Origin: Bacteroidia bacterium
GTDB taxonomy: Bacteria > Bacteroidota > Bacteroidia > Palsa-965
Assembly (NCBI GenBank): GCA_025454955.1
Contig: JALONL010000017.1
Location: 1 to 64,000 of the forward strand
Reading direction: 5' to 3'
Length of the DNA stretch: 64,000 nucleotides
In this document: positions 1 to 7,169 of the stretch, piece by piece
Layout of the letters: each line of letters starts with the position of its first letter
Position numbering within the stretch: the stretch's first letter is position 1
Notes under the pieces: generated by a model
Told to the model about the DNA's origin: nothing
The model's database searches: none
What the model saw: only the letters and a program-made list of their open reading frames with translations
Translations under genes and position numbers: made by a program

Positions 1-1
1 G

Positions 2-1801
2 TTTACTTACGATCATAACGGTAACATTATCCGTCAGAACCGCAACGGGAACAACACGCAACTCAACCTCGACCAGTTGAAGTATTTTTACTACAATGCG
101 GCGGGTGGTACGTATGATCCGGAGGTATCGACTCCGAACAATGCCACCAACAGACTTGCGTATGTAACGGATGCGGTGAGTACGCCCTTAATTAGTGATG
201 ACCTGGAATCGCAAAGTGCGAACAACTACACCTACGACCAGATTGGCCAGCTTACCGGCGATGCGCAGGAGCAGATTGGGGCCATTGTGTGGACGGTGTA
301 TAACAAGATTCGTGGCCAGCGTATGGTGAAGATTGCCAAGCCGCGCACTGGCGGCTCTGCCAGTACGCAGGATGCCTGGGTGTACACGTATTATGTGCGC
401 GATGCGCAGGGCAATGTGATGGCTACCTACGAGCGGACGCTTCCGCGTAACAGTGGGACGTATAAGGATATTATTAAACTCAGGGAGCAGCACCTGTACG
501 GTTCTTCGCGTGCGGGTATGCGGCAGGTGGATTTGATTTTGTCCTCGAAAGATTATACCTTTAATACTTACAATGGTTTGCTGCTGAGTGGTACGTTCCA
601 GACTCAGACCAGCAACCCGGCTTCGCAAACTTCGTTTGTGCGTATGGTGGGGCAAAAGGTGTATGAAATGGCCAATCATTTGGGGAACGTGCTGGTGACG
701 GTTACCGACGGGCGGCTTGTGCTCAACTCGGGTGCTGCTGTTACCGGCTATACGGCGGTGGTGCGGAGTGCGATGGATTACTCGGCCTTTGGTGCGCCGT
801 TGGCGGGGCGAACGTTTAGCTCGAATGCCTACCGGTACTCGATGAACGGGCAGGAGAAGGATGAGGAGTTGGGAGCAGGTGTAACTACTGCGGAGTTCTG
901 GCAGTACGATGCAAAGTTGGCGAGAAGGTGGAATGTGGATCCGGTGGTGAAGCCGTGGCAGTCTGGATATTCTGCGTTTGATAATTGTCCGGTTGTTATA
1001 ATTGATCCAAATGGCGATGACGGTGAAAACTCAAATGAACAGGAACCTGCAAGCTCATCAAGTCCTGATTTAGTTGAGGGCGGTACTCCGCTTGCAGGAA
1101 CAAATTCAACAAATTGGGGGCAGTTTAATGCAAATAATCAAGATCCTTCCGCTCCCTCTGCCGAATATATTGATGGTACTCGGGACGAGACTGTTGCACG
1201 TCAGAGTTTTGTTTATTCTCAACAAAGTCTTTATACAAGTACTCCCGGTGAACGTGTTTTTACAACATTAGATAATGTTCAACCTGGTAGTACACTCACC
1301 GTGTCTACATTTACTGATCCAGATATAGTAACTATTCGTGATGCACAAACCGGTGCAATATTAGGTTCACCTACAACTGGTCAGGTGGGATCAGAAGTTG
1401 TATTTATCACTATTCCGGCAAACACAACAAGTGTAATTGTAGAGTCAACTCCACAAGGACCAAGAGCGAACGAGTCTGTCTTTACTGTAGATTATGTTCA
1501 ATCTGCAACATTGGTTTTTATGCAGGTTGATGAAATTAACGACAGGGGCCAAGTAGTAAAGTCGCGTGTAAATTGGTTTAGTCCAGAGCAGTCTCAGAAT
1601 ATGCTCCAGCGCACCCCGAACCCTAATTCAACTATTCCGCCCATTGTACCAATGGGAAATGCTACTCCTACATTAGCTAGTGGGATACAACCTCCTCCTA
1701 CAGGTATAATAGCTCCTGCTGGTTTATATCAAACCTACTTGAATAACGGAGGTGTGTCCCCTGATTTACAAAACATACCCCATAGCGGTGTTAGATTTTA
1801 G
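2..1801 (+). CDS. RHS repeat-associated core domain protein, 5' partial, with variable C-terminal tip
   Basis: The frame is open from the first bases of the window, so the N-terminal part of this large protein lies upstream; the TTG at 77 is not a real start. Visible are YD-type repeats (TYDHNGNI at the very start, NYTYDQIGQ near base 225) and the end of the RHS core: YSAFGAPLAGRTFSS, YRYSMNGQEKDEE, ARRWNVDP and a DPNG motif near base 1010. In this family the core forms a shell around a variable C-terminal domain, often a toxin. After the DPNG motif the DNA becomes clearly richer in A and T and the protein turns into a Thr/Ser/Pro-rich tip of about 260 residues that I do not recognise. The gene ends two bases before a small exported protein that may be its immunity partner. 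RHS assignment is firm; toxin activity is inferred from architecture. Confidence 0.9.
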   Translation, partial: FTYDHNGNIIRQNRNGNNTQLNLDQLKYFYYNAAGGTYDPEVSTPNNATNRLAYVTDAVSTPLISDDLESQSANNYTYDQIGQLTGDAQEQIGAIVWTVYNKIRGQRMVKIAKPRTGGSASTQDAWVYTYYVRDAQGNVMATYERTLPRNSGTYKDIIKLREQHLYGSSRAGMRQVDLILSSKDYTFNTYNGLLLSGTFQTQTSNPASQTSFVRMVGQKVYEMANHLGNVLVTVTDGRLVLNSGAAVTGYTAVVRSAMDYSAFGAPLAGRTFSSNAYRYSMNGQEKDEELGAGVTTAEFWQYDAKLARRWNVDPVVKPWQSGYSAFDNCPVVIIDPNGDDGENSNEQEPASSSSPDLVEGGTPLAGTNSTNWGQFNANNQDPSAPSAEYIDGTRDETVARQSFVYSQQSLYTSTPGERVFTTLDNVQPGSTLTVSTFTDPDIVTIRDAQTGAILGSPTTGQVGSEVVFITIPANTTSVIVESTPQGPRANESVFTVDYVQSATLVFMQVDEINDRGQVVKSRVNWFSPEQSQNMLQRTPNPNSTIPPIVPMGNATPTLASGIQPPPTGIIAPAGLYQTYLNNGGVSPDLQNIPHSGVRF

Positions 1802-1803
1802 TA

Positions 1804-2319
1804 ATGTACATGAAAAAAAAATATTTATTATCGGTTGCTTTACTGCTCTTAGTTTGCACTTATGTGGAAAGCTGTTTTATAAAAAAACACGTCCATAGCA
1901 GTTCTCCAAATTATTTTGGGATGTATCGTTCAAATCGCAATATTGAAGGAGGATTATTAAAGGAGTGCCTCTTAATCGATAGCAATTTTGTGGTATATTA
2001 TATACTGGATTCATCAGATTATTGCGAAAAAAAAAATGAGTTTATACGAAGAGATTATGTCGGTAGCACTAAGTTTACCATTACAGGAAGGGATTCAATT
2101 CAGTTCCAGTTTGATAGTTTAGCCAATACCCGGTCAAAAGGTTCTTTTTACAGAAATGGAGAATTGATAACAGTGTATTCAAAGCGGTACAGTAAAAAAA
2201 TTCATCAATCATATTATGGGAAATACACCCACGACACTCTTTATTTAACTCTGAAAACAATTGATTTACATTTTAAAGATACAACTGTTCAGAAAATCAC
2301 TTATATCAAGTGTCGTTAG
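1804..2319 (+). CDS. Putative lipoprotein, candidate immunity partner of the RHS tip
   Basis: A small exported protein of 171 residues; the ATG at 1810 (MKKKYLLSV) is an equally good start. The N-terminus has a lysine-rich n-region, a hydrophobic stretch (LLSVALLLLVC) and a nearby Cys (VESC) that could be a loose lipobox. The remainder is rich in Tyr, Ser and Lys and has no motif I know. It follows the RHS stop by two bases and shares the AT-rich base composition of the RHS tip, not of the RHS core. That is the usual place for an immunity gene matched to an RHS C-terminal toxin. The immunity role is inferred from position only. Confidence 0.6.
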   Translation: MYMKKKYLLSVALLLLVCTYVESCFIKKHVHSSSPNYFGMYRSNRNIEGGLLKECLLIDSNFVVYYILDSSDYCEKKNEFIRRDYVGSTKFTITGRDSIQFQFDSLANTRSKGSFYRNGELITVYSKRYSKKIHQSYYGKYTHDTLYLTLKTIDLHFKDTTVQKITYIKCR

Positions 2320-2409
2320 CAAGCGCACGTTCCACAAGCTCTGCGGTAAAATCACACCAGTTAGACACCACCCCGCTCCGCATCCGGAACGGGACTTGAA
2401 CTACAGACA

Positions 2410-2442
2410 AAACGCCCTGTTGCCATCAGCAACAGGGCGTTT
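2410..2442. terminator. Perfect 14-bp hairpin, probable shared terminator
   Basis: Bases 2410-2423 (AAACGCCCTGTTGC) pair perfectly with 2429-2442 around a CATCA loop. The flanks give a short T run on both strands, longer on the minus strand (TTTTG). It lies between the convergent genes ending at 2319 (+) and 2465 (-) and probably serves both. Confidence 0.6.
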
Positions 2443-2464
2443 GCACAAAGAAAAGAAAAAACAG

Positions 2465-2713
2465 TTAAGCCCGCATACCTGGCGCATCCTGCGCCACCAC
2501 AGCCAGCCCCTCCGGTTCGGCCATCAAGGCCCTCAACAGTTCTAAAAGCGCCGTGCGCACATTCCCGGCTTCGTCCTCATCTAACGGGCTATGCGGCAAA
2601 GCCTGCTGGTTACGCAGCGCATCAATCACCCCAAGCTGCAGTTCGGCAAGGAAATCAGCCGGGCAGGGGTGTGGCAAATGAATGCTCAGTTGGTTGTCAG
2701 TTAAAGTAATCAT
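2465..2713 (-). CDS. Small hypothetical protein
   Basis: I do not recognise this 82-residue protein. The frame stays open upstream to 2773, but ATG at 2713 (MITLTDNQLSIHLPH) gives a more protein-like N-terminus. It is acidic and Leu/Ala-rich with probable helices (DFLAELQLGVIDALRNQQ; VRTALLELLRALMAEPEG), which suggests a small helical cytoplasmic protein. A hairpin terminator follows the stop. It lies at the left edge of the C-rich accessory region. No function can be given. Confidence 0.5.
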   Translation of the reverse strand: MITLTDNQLSIHLPHPCPADFLAELQLGVIDALRNQQALPHSPLDEDEAGNVRTALLELLRALMAEPEGLAVVAQDAPGMRA

Positions 2714-2942
2714 GTCAGTAATGAATTTAGGAAGTAAAACAAAGCGGCCCTGCATCCGGTTTCCTACGCTCATTACTGATGCGCCGGGTTAGTTTCCACC
2801 CCCGAACCGTGCAAGGCCAGTGCAAGTTAAGCATAAACATACAGTAATGATTTAGGAGTATTAAAAATACAACAAAACACCCCCAAAGTCAAGTAAAATC
2901 AACACTTTATCCGTTTGTTGTCGTTTAATATTACCATACTTA

Positions 2943-3024
2943 TCCCGAGCGGAGCCGAGGGACCGCCCCCCCCTGAGCGCAGTCGAAGGTTCGTCCCCTG
3001 AGCCTGTCGAAGGGGTCGAAGGGG
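2943..3024. repeat. Extragenic repeat cluster (CCGAGCGGAGCCGAGGG / CCCTGAGCCTGTCGAAGG types)
   Basis: This cluster has one CCGAGCGGAGCCGAGGGA unit followed by CCCTGAGCGCAGTCGAAGG and CCCTGAGCCTGTCGAAGGGG units. The same two unit types recur through 3686-3787, 6098-6190, 7198-7327, 8257-8375, 9488-9539, 10051-10183, 10369-10396 and 59510-60271. Confidence 0.75.
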
Positions 3025-3034
3025 AGTCAAAGCA

Positions 3035-3080
3035 ACAATTACGAATTACGTACAATTACGATCATTTACGTACAATTACG
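3035..3080. repeat. Iteron-like ACAATTACG direct repeats
   Basis: ACAATTACG occurs at 3035-3043, 3052-3060 and 3072-3080. The last two copies belong to a longer 15-nt direct repeat, TTACGTACAATTACG (3046-3060 and 3066-3080), 20 bp apart and each containing the palindrome TACGTA. The block sits 24 bp upstream of a TACCTTTG box at 3104. The spacing of about two helical turns suggests a protein-binding site: operator, replication iteron or recombinase arm site. Confidence 0.55.
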
Positions 3081-3103
3081 CAACCGCTTAATTACACCCG
3101 CAC

Positions 3104-3111
3104 TACCTTTG
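3104..3111 (+). promoter_or_regulatory. Putative Bacteroidetes -7 box TACCTTTG
   Basis: It matches the TAnnTTTG -7 consensus of Bacteroidetes primary sigma promoters. No clear -33 TTG lies at the right distance; iteron-like repeats lie there instead. The next downstream terminator is at 3438-3476. Confidence 0.35.
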
Positions 3112-3437
3112 TACACAAACACACAAACACCCACCTGTCCAAGCAAACACCGCTTACTGTCCATCCAAACAAAACCATGTAAAAATTACTAAGTAATCCT
3201 ACAAATACATTAACAATGGGTGTTGACAACTTAGGGGCATTGTTAATGGAATGGGCTTGTAAGCAGGAACGAAACAACAGATTTTTGTAAAAGCAAAACG
3301 CACCCGCCAAAGGCAGATGCGTTTGATAGTGAAAAGGGAACGAAGTCCGTGTTGCAAGTACATACAGCACAGGCTGCAGCAGAAGCTCCTGAACACATCC
3401 GGTCTCATTAGCCGGTCTCAGCGTTTCCTTTTTTATG
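3112..3437 (+). other. Possible short transcript without a convincing gene
   Basis: This stretch is bounded by a -7-like box (3104) and a good terminator (3438-3476). A 24-codon frame at 3216-3290 (begins MGVDNLGALLMEWACK) is the best small peptide candidate; other frames look random. It could be a small RNA, a leader peptide or a decayed gene. The rest of the gap between 2774 and 3787 holds repeat clusters and no gene I can support. Confidence 0.25.
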
Positions 3438-3476
3438 GCCTTCGGACAGTACCAATGTCCGGAGGCTTTTTCTTTT
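3438..3476 (+). terminator. Rho-independent terminator
   Basis: GCCTTCGGACA (3438-3448) pairs with TGTCCGGAGGC (3456-3466) with one wobble pair, followed by TTTTTCTTTT. It is well formed for the plus strand, yet no clear gene precedes it. Confidence 0.65.
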
Positions 3477-3685
3477 ATGAAGTACGATTTACCCGTTTAC
3501 TTACTCCCCTCATTTTACGAAACTGTGCACCGCAAAACAAAGCAAGTACAAATGCAGCAGTAAACTTGTGTGCTACAAATGTTGCATACAAAAGTACACG
3601 CACACCCTCACGCACACAATACGCGCACACGTATCTTACTAACAAAACCACCTGTTAATATCTCTGCTGAACTTGCAAAAGCCCG

Positions 3686-3787
3686 CCCCCTGAGCAAAGT
3701 CGAAGGGAGCCTGTCGAAGGATCGCCCCCTGAGCCTGTCGAAGGGGAGTGGAGCCGAAGGATCGTCCCCTGAGCCTGTCGAAGGGGG
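3686..3787. repeat. Extragenic repeat cluster abutting the XRE gene stop
   Basis: At least three CCCTGAGC...TCGAAGGG units plus a GAGTGGAGCCGAAGG variant. The cluster runs up to the base before the stop codon of the minus-strand XRE gene (3788). Confidence 0.75.
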
Positions 3788-4156
3788 CTACCCCAGCCGC
3801 TGCTGCAACTCCGCCTTCAACACATACGCCTGCAACAAACTCTTCACACACCCCAACTCCGAGCGGCTCAACCCCTGTACCTTATCAAACAATCCCAACA
3901 ACTCCTGATCCAGCAACAACCCCTTCGCCCGCTGCTCACTCGCCCCAAACACCAGCCTGTCCGCACTCACCCCCAAGGCCTGCGCCATGCGCCTAATCAC
4001 CTCCAAAGTAGGCTGCGTCAAATCCCGCTCATAGCGGCTTACATGCGTAGCGTGCATCCCGATCAGCTCCGCCAGTTCCCCCTGCGAAATCCCACGCTCC
4101 GCACGAATCGATTTTAAGTTCTCCCCAAAAGAAAGCATATCCGGTTTATTTGCCAT
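3788..4156 (-). CDS. XRE-family helix-turn-helix transcriptional regulator
   Basis: A 122-residue DNA-binding protein. The start is set at MANKPDML (4156), because the open frame upstream of it codes for an unlikely Cys-rich extension. Residues about 8-62 form a classic XRE/Cro-type HTH: FGENLKSIRAERGISQGELA, then ELIGMHATHVSRYERDLTQ and an ALGVSADRLVFG end. The C-terminal half is helical, probably for dimerisation. It is transcribed divergently from the AAA+ gene at 4297, and a palindrome lies between them (4268-4287), so it most likely represses one or both of these transcripts, as regulators of mobile elements often do. Domain call is firm; target is inferred. Confidence 0.88.
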   Translation of the reverse strand: MANKPDMLSFGENLKSIRAERGISQGELAELIGMHATHVSRYERDLTQPTLEVIRRMAQALGVSADRLVFGASEQRAKGLLLDQELLGLFDKVQGLSRSELGCVKSLLQAYVLKAELQQRLG

Positions 4157-4267
4157 ATCAATACAGCCAAAACTACCAGAAAAACCCCATCCACACAGCA
4201 GATCACGCAAACTGTTCAAAAATAAACAGCACATCTGCATGGTGGTAGAAAGCATAATCTATATACT

Positions 4268-4287
4268 TGTAGTCTAAAATGACTACA
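4268..4287. promoter_or_regulatory. Putative operator palindrome between the XRE and AAA+ genes
   Basis: TGTAGTC (4268-4274) and GACTACA (4281-4287) form a perfect 7-bp inverted repeat with an AT-rich 6-bp spacer (TAAAAT). It is in the 140-bp divergent gap, 10 bp before the AAA+ start codon, where XRE repressors usually bind. Confidence 0.5.
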
Positions 4288-4296
4288 CCATAAGTT

Positions 4297-6087
4297 ATGC
4301 ACACACCACCACCCGAAACACCCGCACTCGACACCCAAAACCCCGAAGCCCTGCAATACCCCTACGGCCAGTTACACCTTACCGTACTGGGCGGCATCCG
4401 CACCGACGGCTTAGACCGCCTGCGCGTCACCCTCAAAATCACCGTCCACCAGCGCCAGCACACCCGCTACCTGAACCACCCCGAACTGGCCGCCTTAGCC
4501 CTGCGACACAACCTCGACCTGTACAACGATGCCCAGCTCGAAAAACTCATCCGCAAAACCGCCGAACGCTTGGAAATCGGCAGCACCCTTGTCGCCCAAG
4601 CCTTAGCCAGCCTCACCGAAGCCTTAGAAACCTACCGGCTCACCCTGATCGACACCCAACGCCGGCAACAACACACCACCCCCGAACCCCTTACCGATAC
4701 CCAGCACCGCGCCGCCCTCCACTTTTTAACCGCCCCCGATTTAATGGCCCGCACCAACACCCAAATCGGGCAGAGCGGAGTAGTGGGCGAAGAAACCAAC
4801 CGCCTGCTGCTGTACCTGATCTGCACCACCCGCAAAATGCCCCGCCCCCTGCACGCCATCTGCCTGGGCAGCAGCGGCACCGGCAAAAGCCACCTGCAGG
4901 AAAGCATCGGCCGGCTCATCCCGCCCCACGAAAAAATAGAAATCACCACCCTCACCGAAAACGCCTTCTACTACTTCGGCCAGCAGGAACTGCACCACAA
5001 ACTCATCCTCATCGAAGACCTCGACGGCGCCGAACACGTCCTTTATCCCTTACGCGAACTCCAAAGCAAACAACGCCTCACCAAAACCCTCACCGTCAAA
5101 ACCCCCGGCGGCCACATCAAAACCCAAACCCTGAGCGTGGAAGGCCCGGTAAGCGTTTGCGGCTGCACCACCCGCGAAACCCTCTACGAAGACAACGCCA
5201 ACCGCAGCTTCTTACTCTACTTAGACGAAAGCCCCGCACAAGACCAGCGCATCATGGACTACCAGCGCGCCCGCAGCGCCGGTCACCTCAACCACACCCA
5301 AGAACAAGCCGCCCGCACCCTCTTGCAACACACCCAGCGCCTCTTGCAACCCCTTACCGTACGTAACCCCTACGCCCCCCAACTGCGCCTGCCCGAACAC
5401 CTGTTCAAACCCCGGCGCACCCACGCCCACTACCTCCAGTTTATCGAAGCCGTCACCTACTACCACCAATACCAGCGCCCCCACCACACCGATCCCCACA
5501 CCGGAGAAACCTACATCCAGACCACCCTTGAAGACATCGCCGCCGCCAACGCACTCATGCAGGAAGCCCTGCTGCGCAAAACCGACGAACTCCCCAAAAG
5601 CACCCGCGAATACCTCGAACACCTCAAAACCTGGCTCACCAGCACCCCAAAAACCACCTTCACCGCCCGCGAAGCCCGTTTAGCCCTTCGCGTCAACCAC
5701 AGCAACCAAAAACGCTGGCACCTGCACCTGCTGCAAGGCAGCTACCTCAAAAAACAGAAAACCAAACCCGGCAGCACCCCCCATTACGAAATCACCAACT
5801 ACACCGAATACCAGCACCTGCAAGACCACATCCGCACCATCCTGAACCAAACCCTCACCCGGCTCACCAGTTCACCACCGGTTCACCCCCCAAACGAACC
5901 ACCTAACCCCCACAAAACCAACACCCAAAAACGCACCACCACCCGTTCACCCAAAACAGACACACCACCCCCAAAACAACAAGAACCACAATCACCACCG
6001 CAAGCACCGCAAGAAGCACAGCAAACACAAGAACCGCCACAAGCGCAGCAAGAACAAGCACAACAAACACAAGAAGAACAACACTAA
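4297..6087 (+). CDS. AAA+ / D5-like P-loop ATPase with C-terminal winged-helix region
   Basis: A 596-residue protein. The N-terminal 190 residues are helical and unrecognised. The ATPase core has a Walker A motif GSSGTGKS (about residue 192), a Walker B LILIEDLDG (about 235), a sensor-like VCGCTTRETLYED stretch and an NRSF arginine that could be a finger. The FYYFGQQELHHKLILIED block resembles helicase-like proteins of phages and plasmids. Residues about 455-500 (FTAREARLALRVNHSNQKRW, then HYEI) look like a winged helix. The last 90 residues are a Pro/Gln/Thr low-complexity tail. It precedes two tyrosine recombinases on the same strand and lies opposite an XRE regulator, which suggests a role in moving or replicating an element. 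C-rich third codon positions set it apart from the housekeeping genes. Family name and role are uncertain. Confidence 0.75.
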   Translation: MHTPPPETPALDTQNPEALQYPYGQLHLTVLGGIRTDGLDRLRVTLKITVHQRQHTRYLNHPELAALALRHNLDLYNDAQLEKLIRKTAERLEIGSTLVAQALASLTEALETYRLTLIDTQRRQQHTTPEPLTDTQHRAALHFLTAPDLMARTNTQIGQSGVVGEETNRLLLYLICTTRKMPRPLHAICLGSSGTGKSHLQESIGRLIPPHEKIEITTLTENAFYYFGQQELHHKLILIEDLDGAEHVLYPLRELQSKQRLTKTLTVKTPGGHIKTQTLSVEGPVSVCGCTTRETLYEDNANRSFLLYLDESPAQDQRIMDYQRARSAGHLNHTQEQAARTLLQHTQRLLQPLTVRNPYAPQLRLPEHLFKPRRTHAHYLQFIEAVTYYHQYQRPHHTDPHTGETYIQTTLEDIAAANALMQEALLRKTDELPKSTREYLEHLKTWLTSTPKTTFTAREARLALRVNHSNQKRWHLHLLQGSYLKKQKTKPGSTPHYEITNYTEYQHLQDHIRTILNQTLTRLTSSPPVHPPNEPPNPHKTNTQKRTTTRSPKTDTPPPKQQEPQSPPQAPQEAQQTQEPPQAQQEQAQQTQEEQH

Positions 6088-6097
6088 AAACAACCGC

Positions 6098-6190
6098 TCC
6101 CTGAACCCGTCCCCTGAGCCCGTCCCCTGAGCCTGTCGAAGGGGTCGAAGGGGTAGAAGTACCGTCCTCCCGAGCGGAGCCGAGGGACCG
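6098..6190. repeat. Extragenic repeat cluster between the ATPase and recombinase genes
   Basis: CCCTGAACCCGTCCCCTGAG, CCCTGAGCCTGTCGAAGGGG and CCGAGCGGAGCCGAGGGACCG units fill most of the 126-bp gap, followed by a short CTCATT-type run (TCTCATTCTCATTCTCACTC) directly before the next start codon. Confidence 0.7.
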
Positions 6191-6213
6191 CTCTCATTCT
6201 CATTCTCACTCTC

Positions 6214-7164
6214 ATGAAAACACTCCCCCTGCACACACCCGCCTACCAGTTAGCCCAGCACAGCTTCAGCGCCTGGCTCGACGTACAAGGCTACTCCGCC
6301 GACACCGTGTACGCCCTACCGGTTTACGTCCGCAGCTTCTTACACTGGTTAGAAACCCATCACCACACCCGGCTCACCACCCTCACCCCGCACCATTTTA
6401 CCACCTACTACCGCGATCACCTGCGCCACCGCCCCAACCGCTTAGGCGGCGCCCTGAGCAACGTCCACCTCAACAAACACCGCCAGGCCCTGTACCGCTT
6501 CGCCGACTGGCTGCGCCACAGCACCCGCACCGAACTCCCGCCGCTTCACCTGCCCACCGAAGAAAACGACAGCCCCACCCCTCAGGTACTTACTCCTCAA
6601 GAAATCCAGCAACTCTACACCGCCGCCGACAATCCCCCCCCACAAACCGCACACAAAAACAGCCGCCTTTATCCCTCCTTAGCCCTGCGCGACAAAGCCA
6701 TGCTCACCCTGTACTACAGTTGCGCCCTAAGGCGCAGCGAAGGCAGCACCCTGCAACTGAGCGACCTCTATCCCGAAAAACACCTGCTGCACATCCGTAA
6801 AACCAAAAACCGCCGCGAACGCTTAGTACCCCTTACCGCCGCCGCCCTCACACACCTCGAACACTACCTCTACGATGCCCGCCCCCAGTTGCAAGGCGCA
6901 CAGCGCAGCGAATACTTCCTGCTCTCCGAACGCGGCCAGCCCATCCAAAACCAAACCCTGCGCGTACGCCTGCGCACCTTAGTACTGCGCACCGAAAACC
7001 CCGAACTCATCGCCAAAGACCCCGGCCTGCACACCCTGCGCCACAGCATCGCCACCCACCTGCTCACCAACGGCATGCCCATCGAACACATCAAAGACTA
7101 CCTCGGCCACACCAGCCTAGAATCCACCCAACGCTACACACACCTCGTCCCCATAGAACACTAA
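6214..7164 (+). CDS. Tyrosine recombinase/integrase (XerC/D-like), first of a tandem pair
   Basis: A 316-residue tyrosine recombinase of usual length. The N-terminal SAM-like core-binding domain spans about residues 10-110 (FSAWLDVQGYSADTVYALPV). The catalytic domain shows the first Arg in YYSCALRRSEGSTLQLSDL, the beta-hairpin Lys in HIRKTKNRRERLVPL, the HTLRH box (H-x-x-R), GHTSLESTQRYTHL with the second His, and the nucleophile Tyr in QRYTHL. All six catalytic positions are therefore present and it should be active in strand exchange. It is five bases upstream of a second recombinase gene and downstream of the AAA+ gene, so the three are likely one operon. Confidence 0.92.
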   Translation: MKTLPLHTPAYQLAQHSFSAWLDVQGYSADTVYALPVYVRSFLHWLETHHHTRLTTLTPHHFTTYYRDHLRHRPNRLGGALSNVHLNKHRQALYRFADWLRHSTRTELPPLHLPTEENDSPTPQVLTPQEIQQLYTAADNPPPQTAHKNSRLYPSLALRDKAMLTLYYSCALRRSEGSTLQLSDLYPEKHLLHIRKTKNRRERLVPLTAAALTHLEHYLYDARPQLQGAQRSEYFLLSERGQPIQNQTLRVRLRTLVLRTENPELIAKDPGLHTLRHSIATHLLTNGMPIEHIKDYLGHTSLESTQRYTHLVPIEH

Positions 7165-7169
7165 CACAC

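Noticed and set aside
3317..3658. 113-codon plus-strand frame
   Set aside because: Passes through a clear terminator hairpin and looks random.
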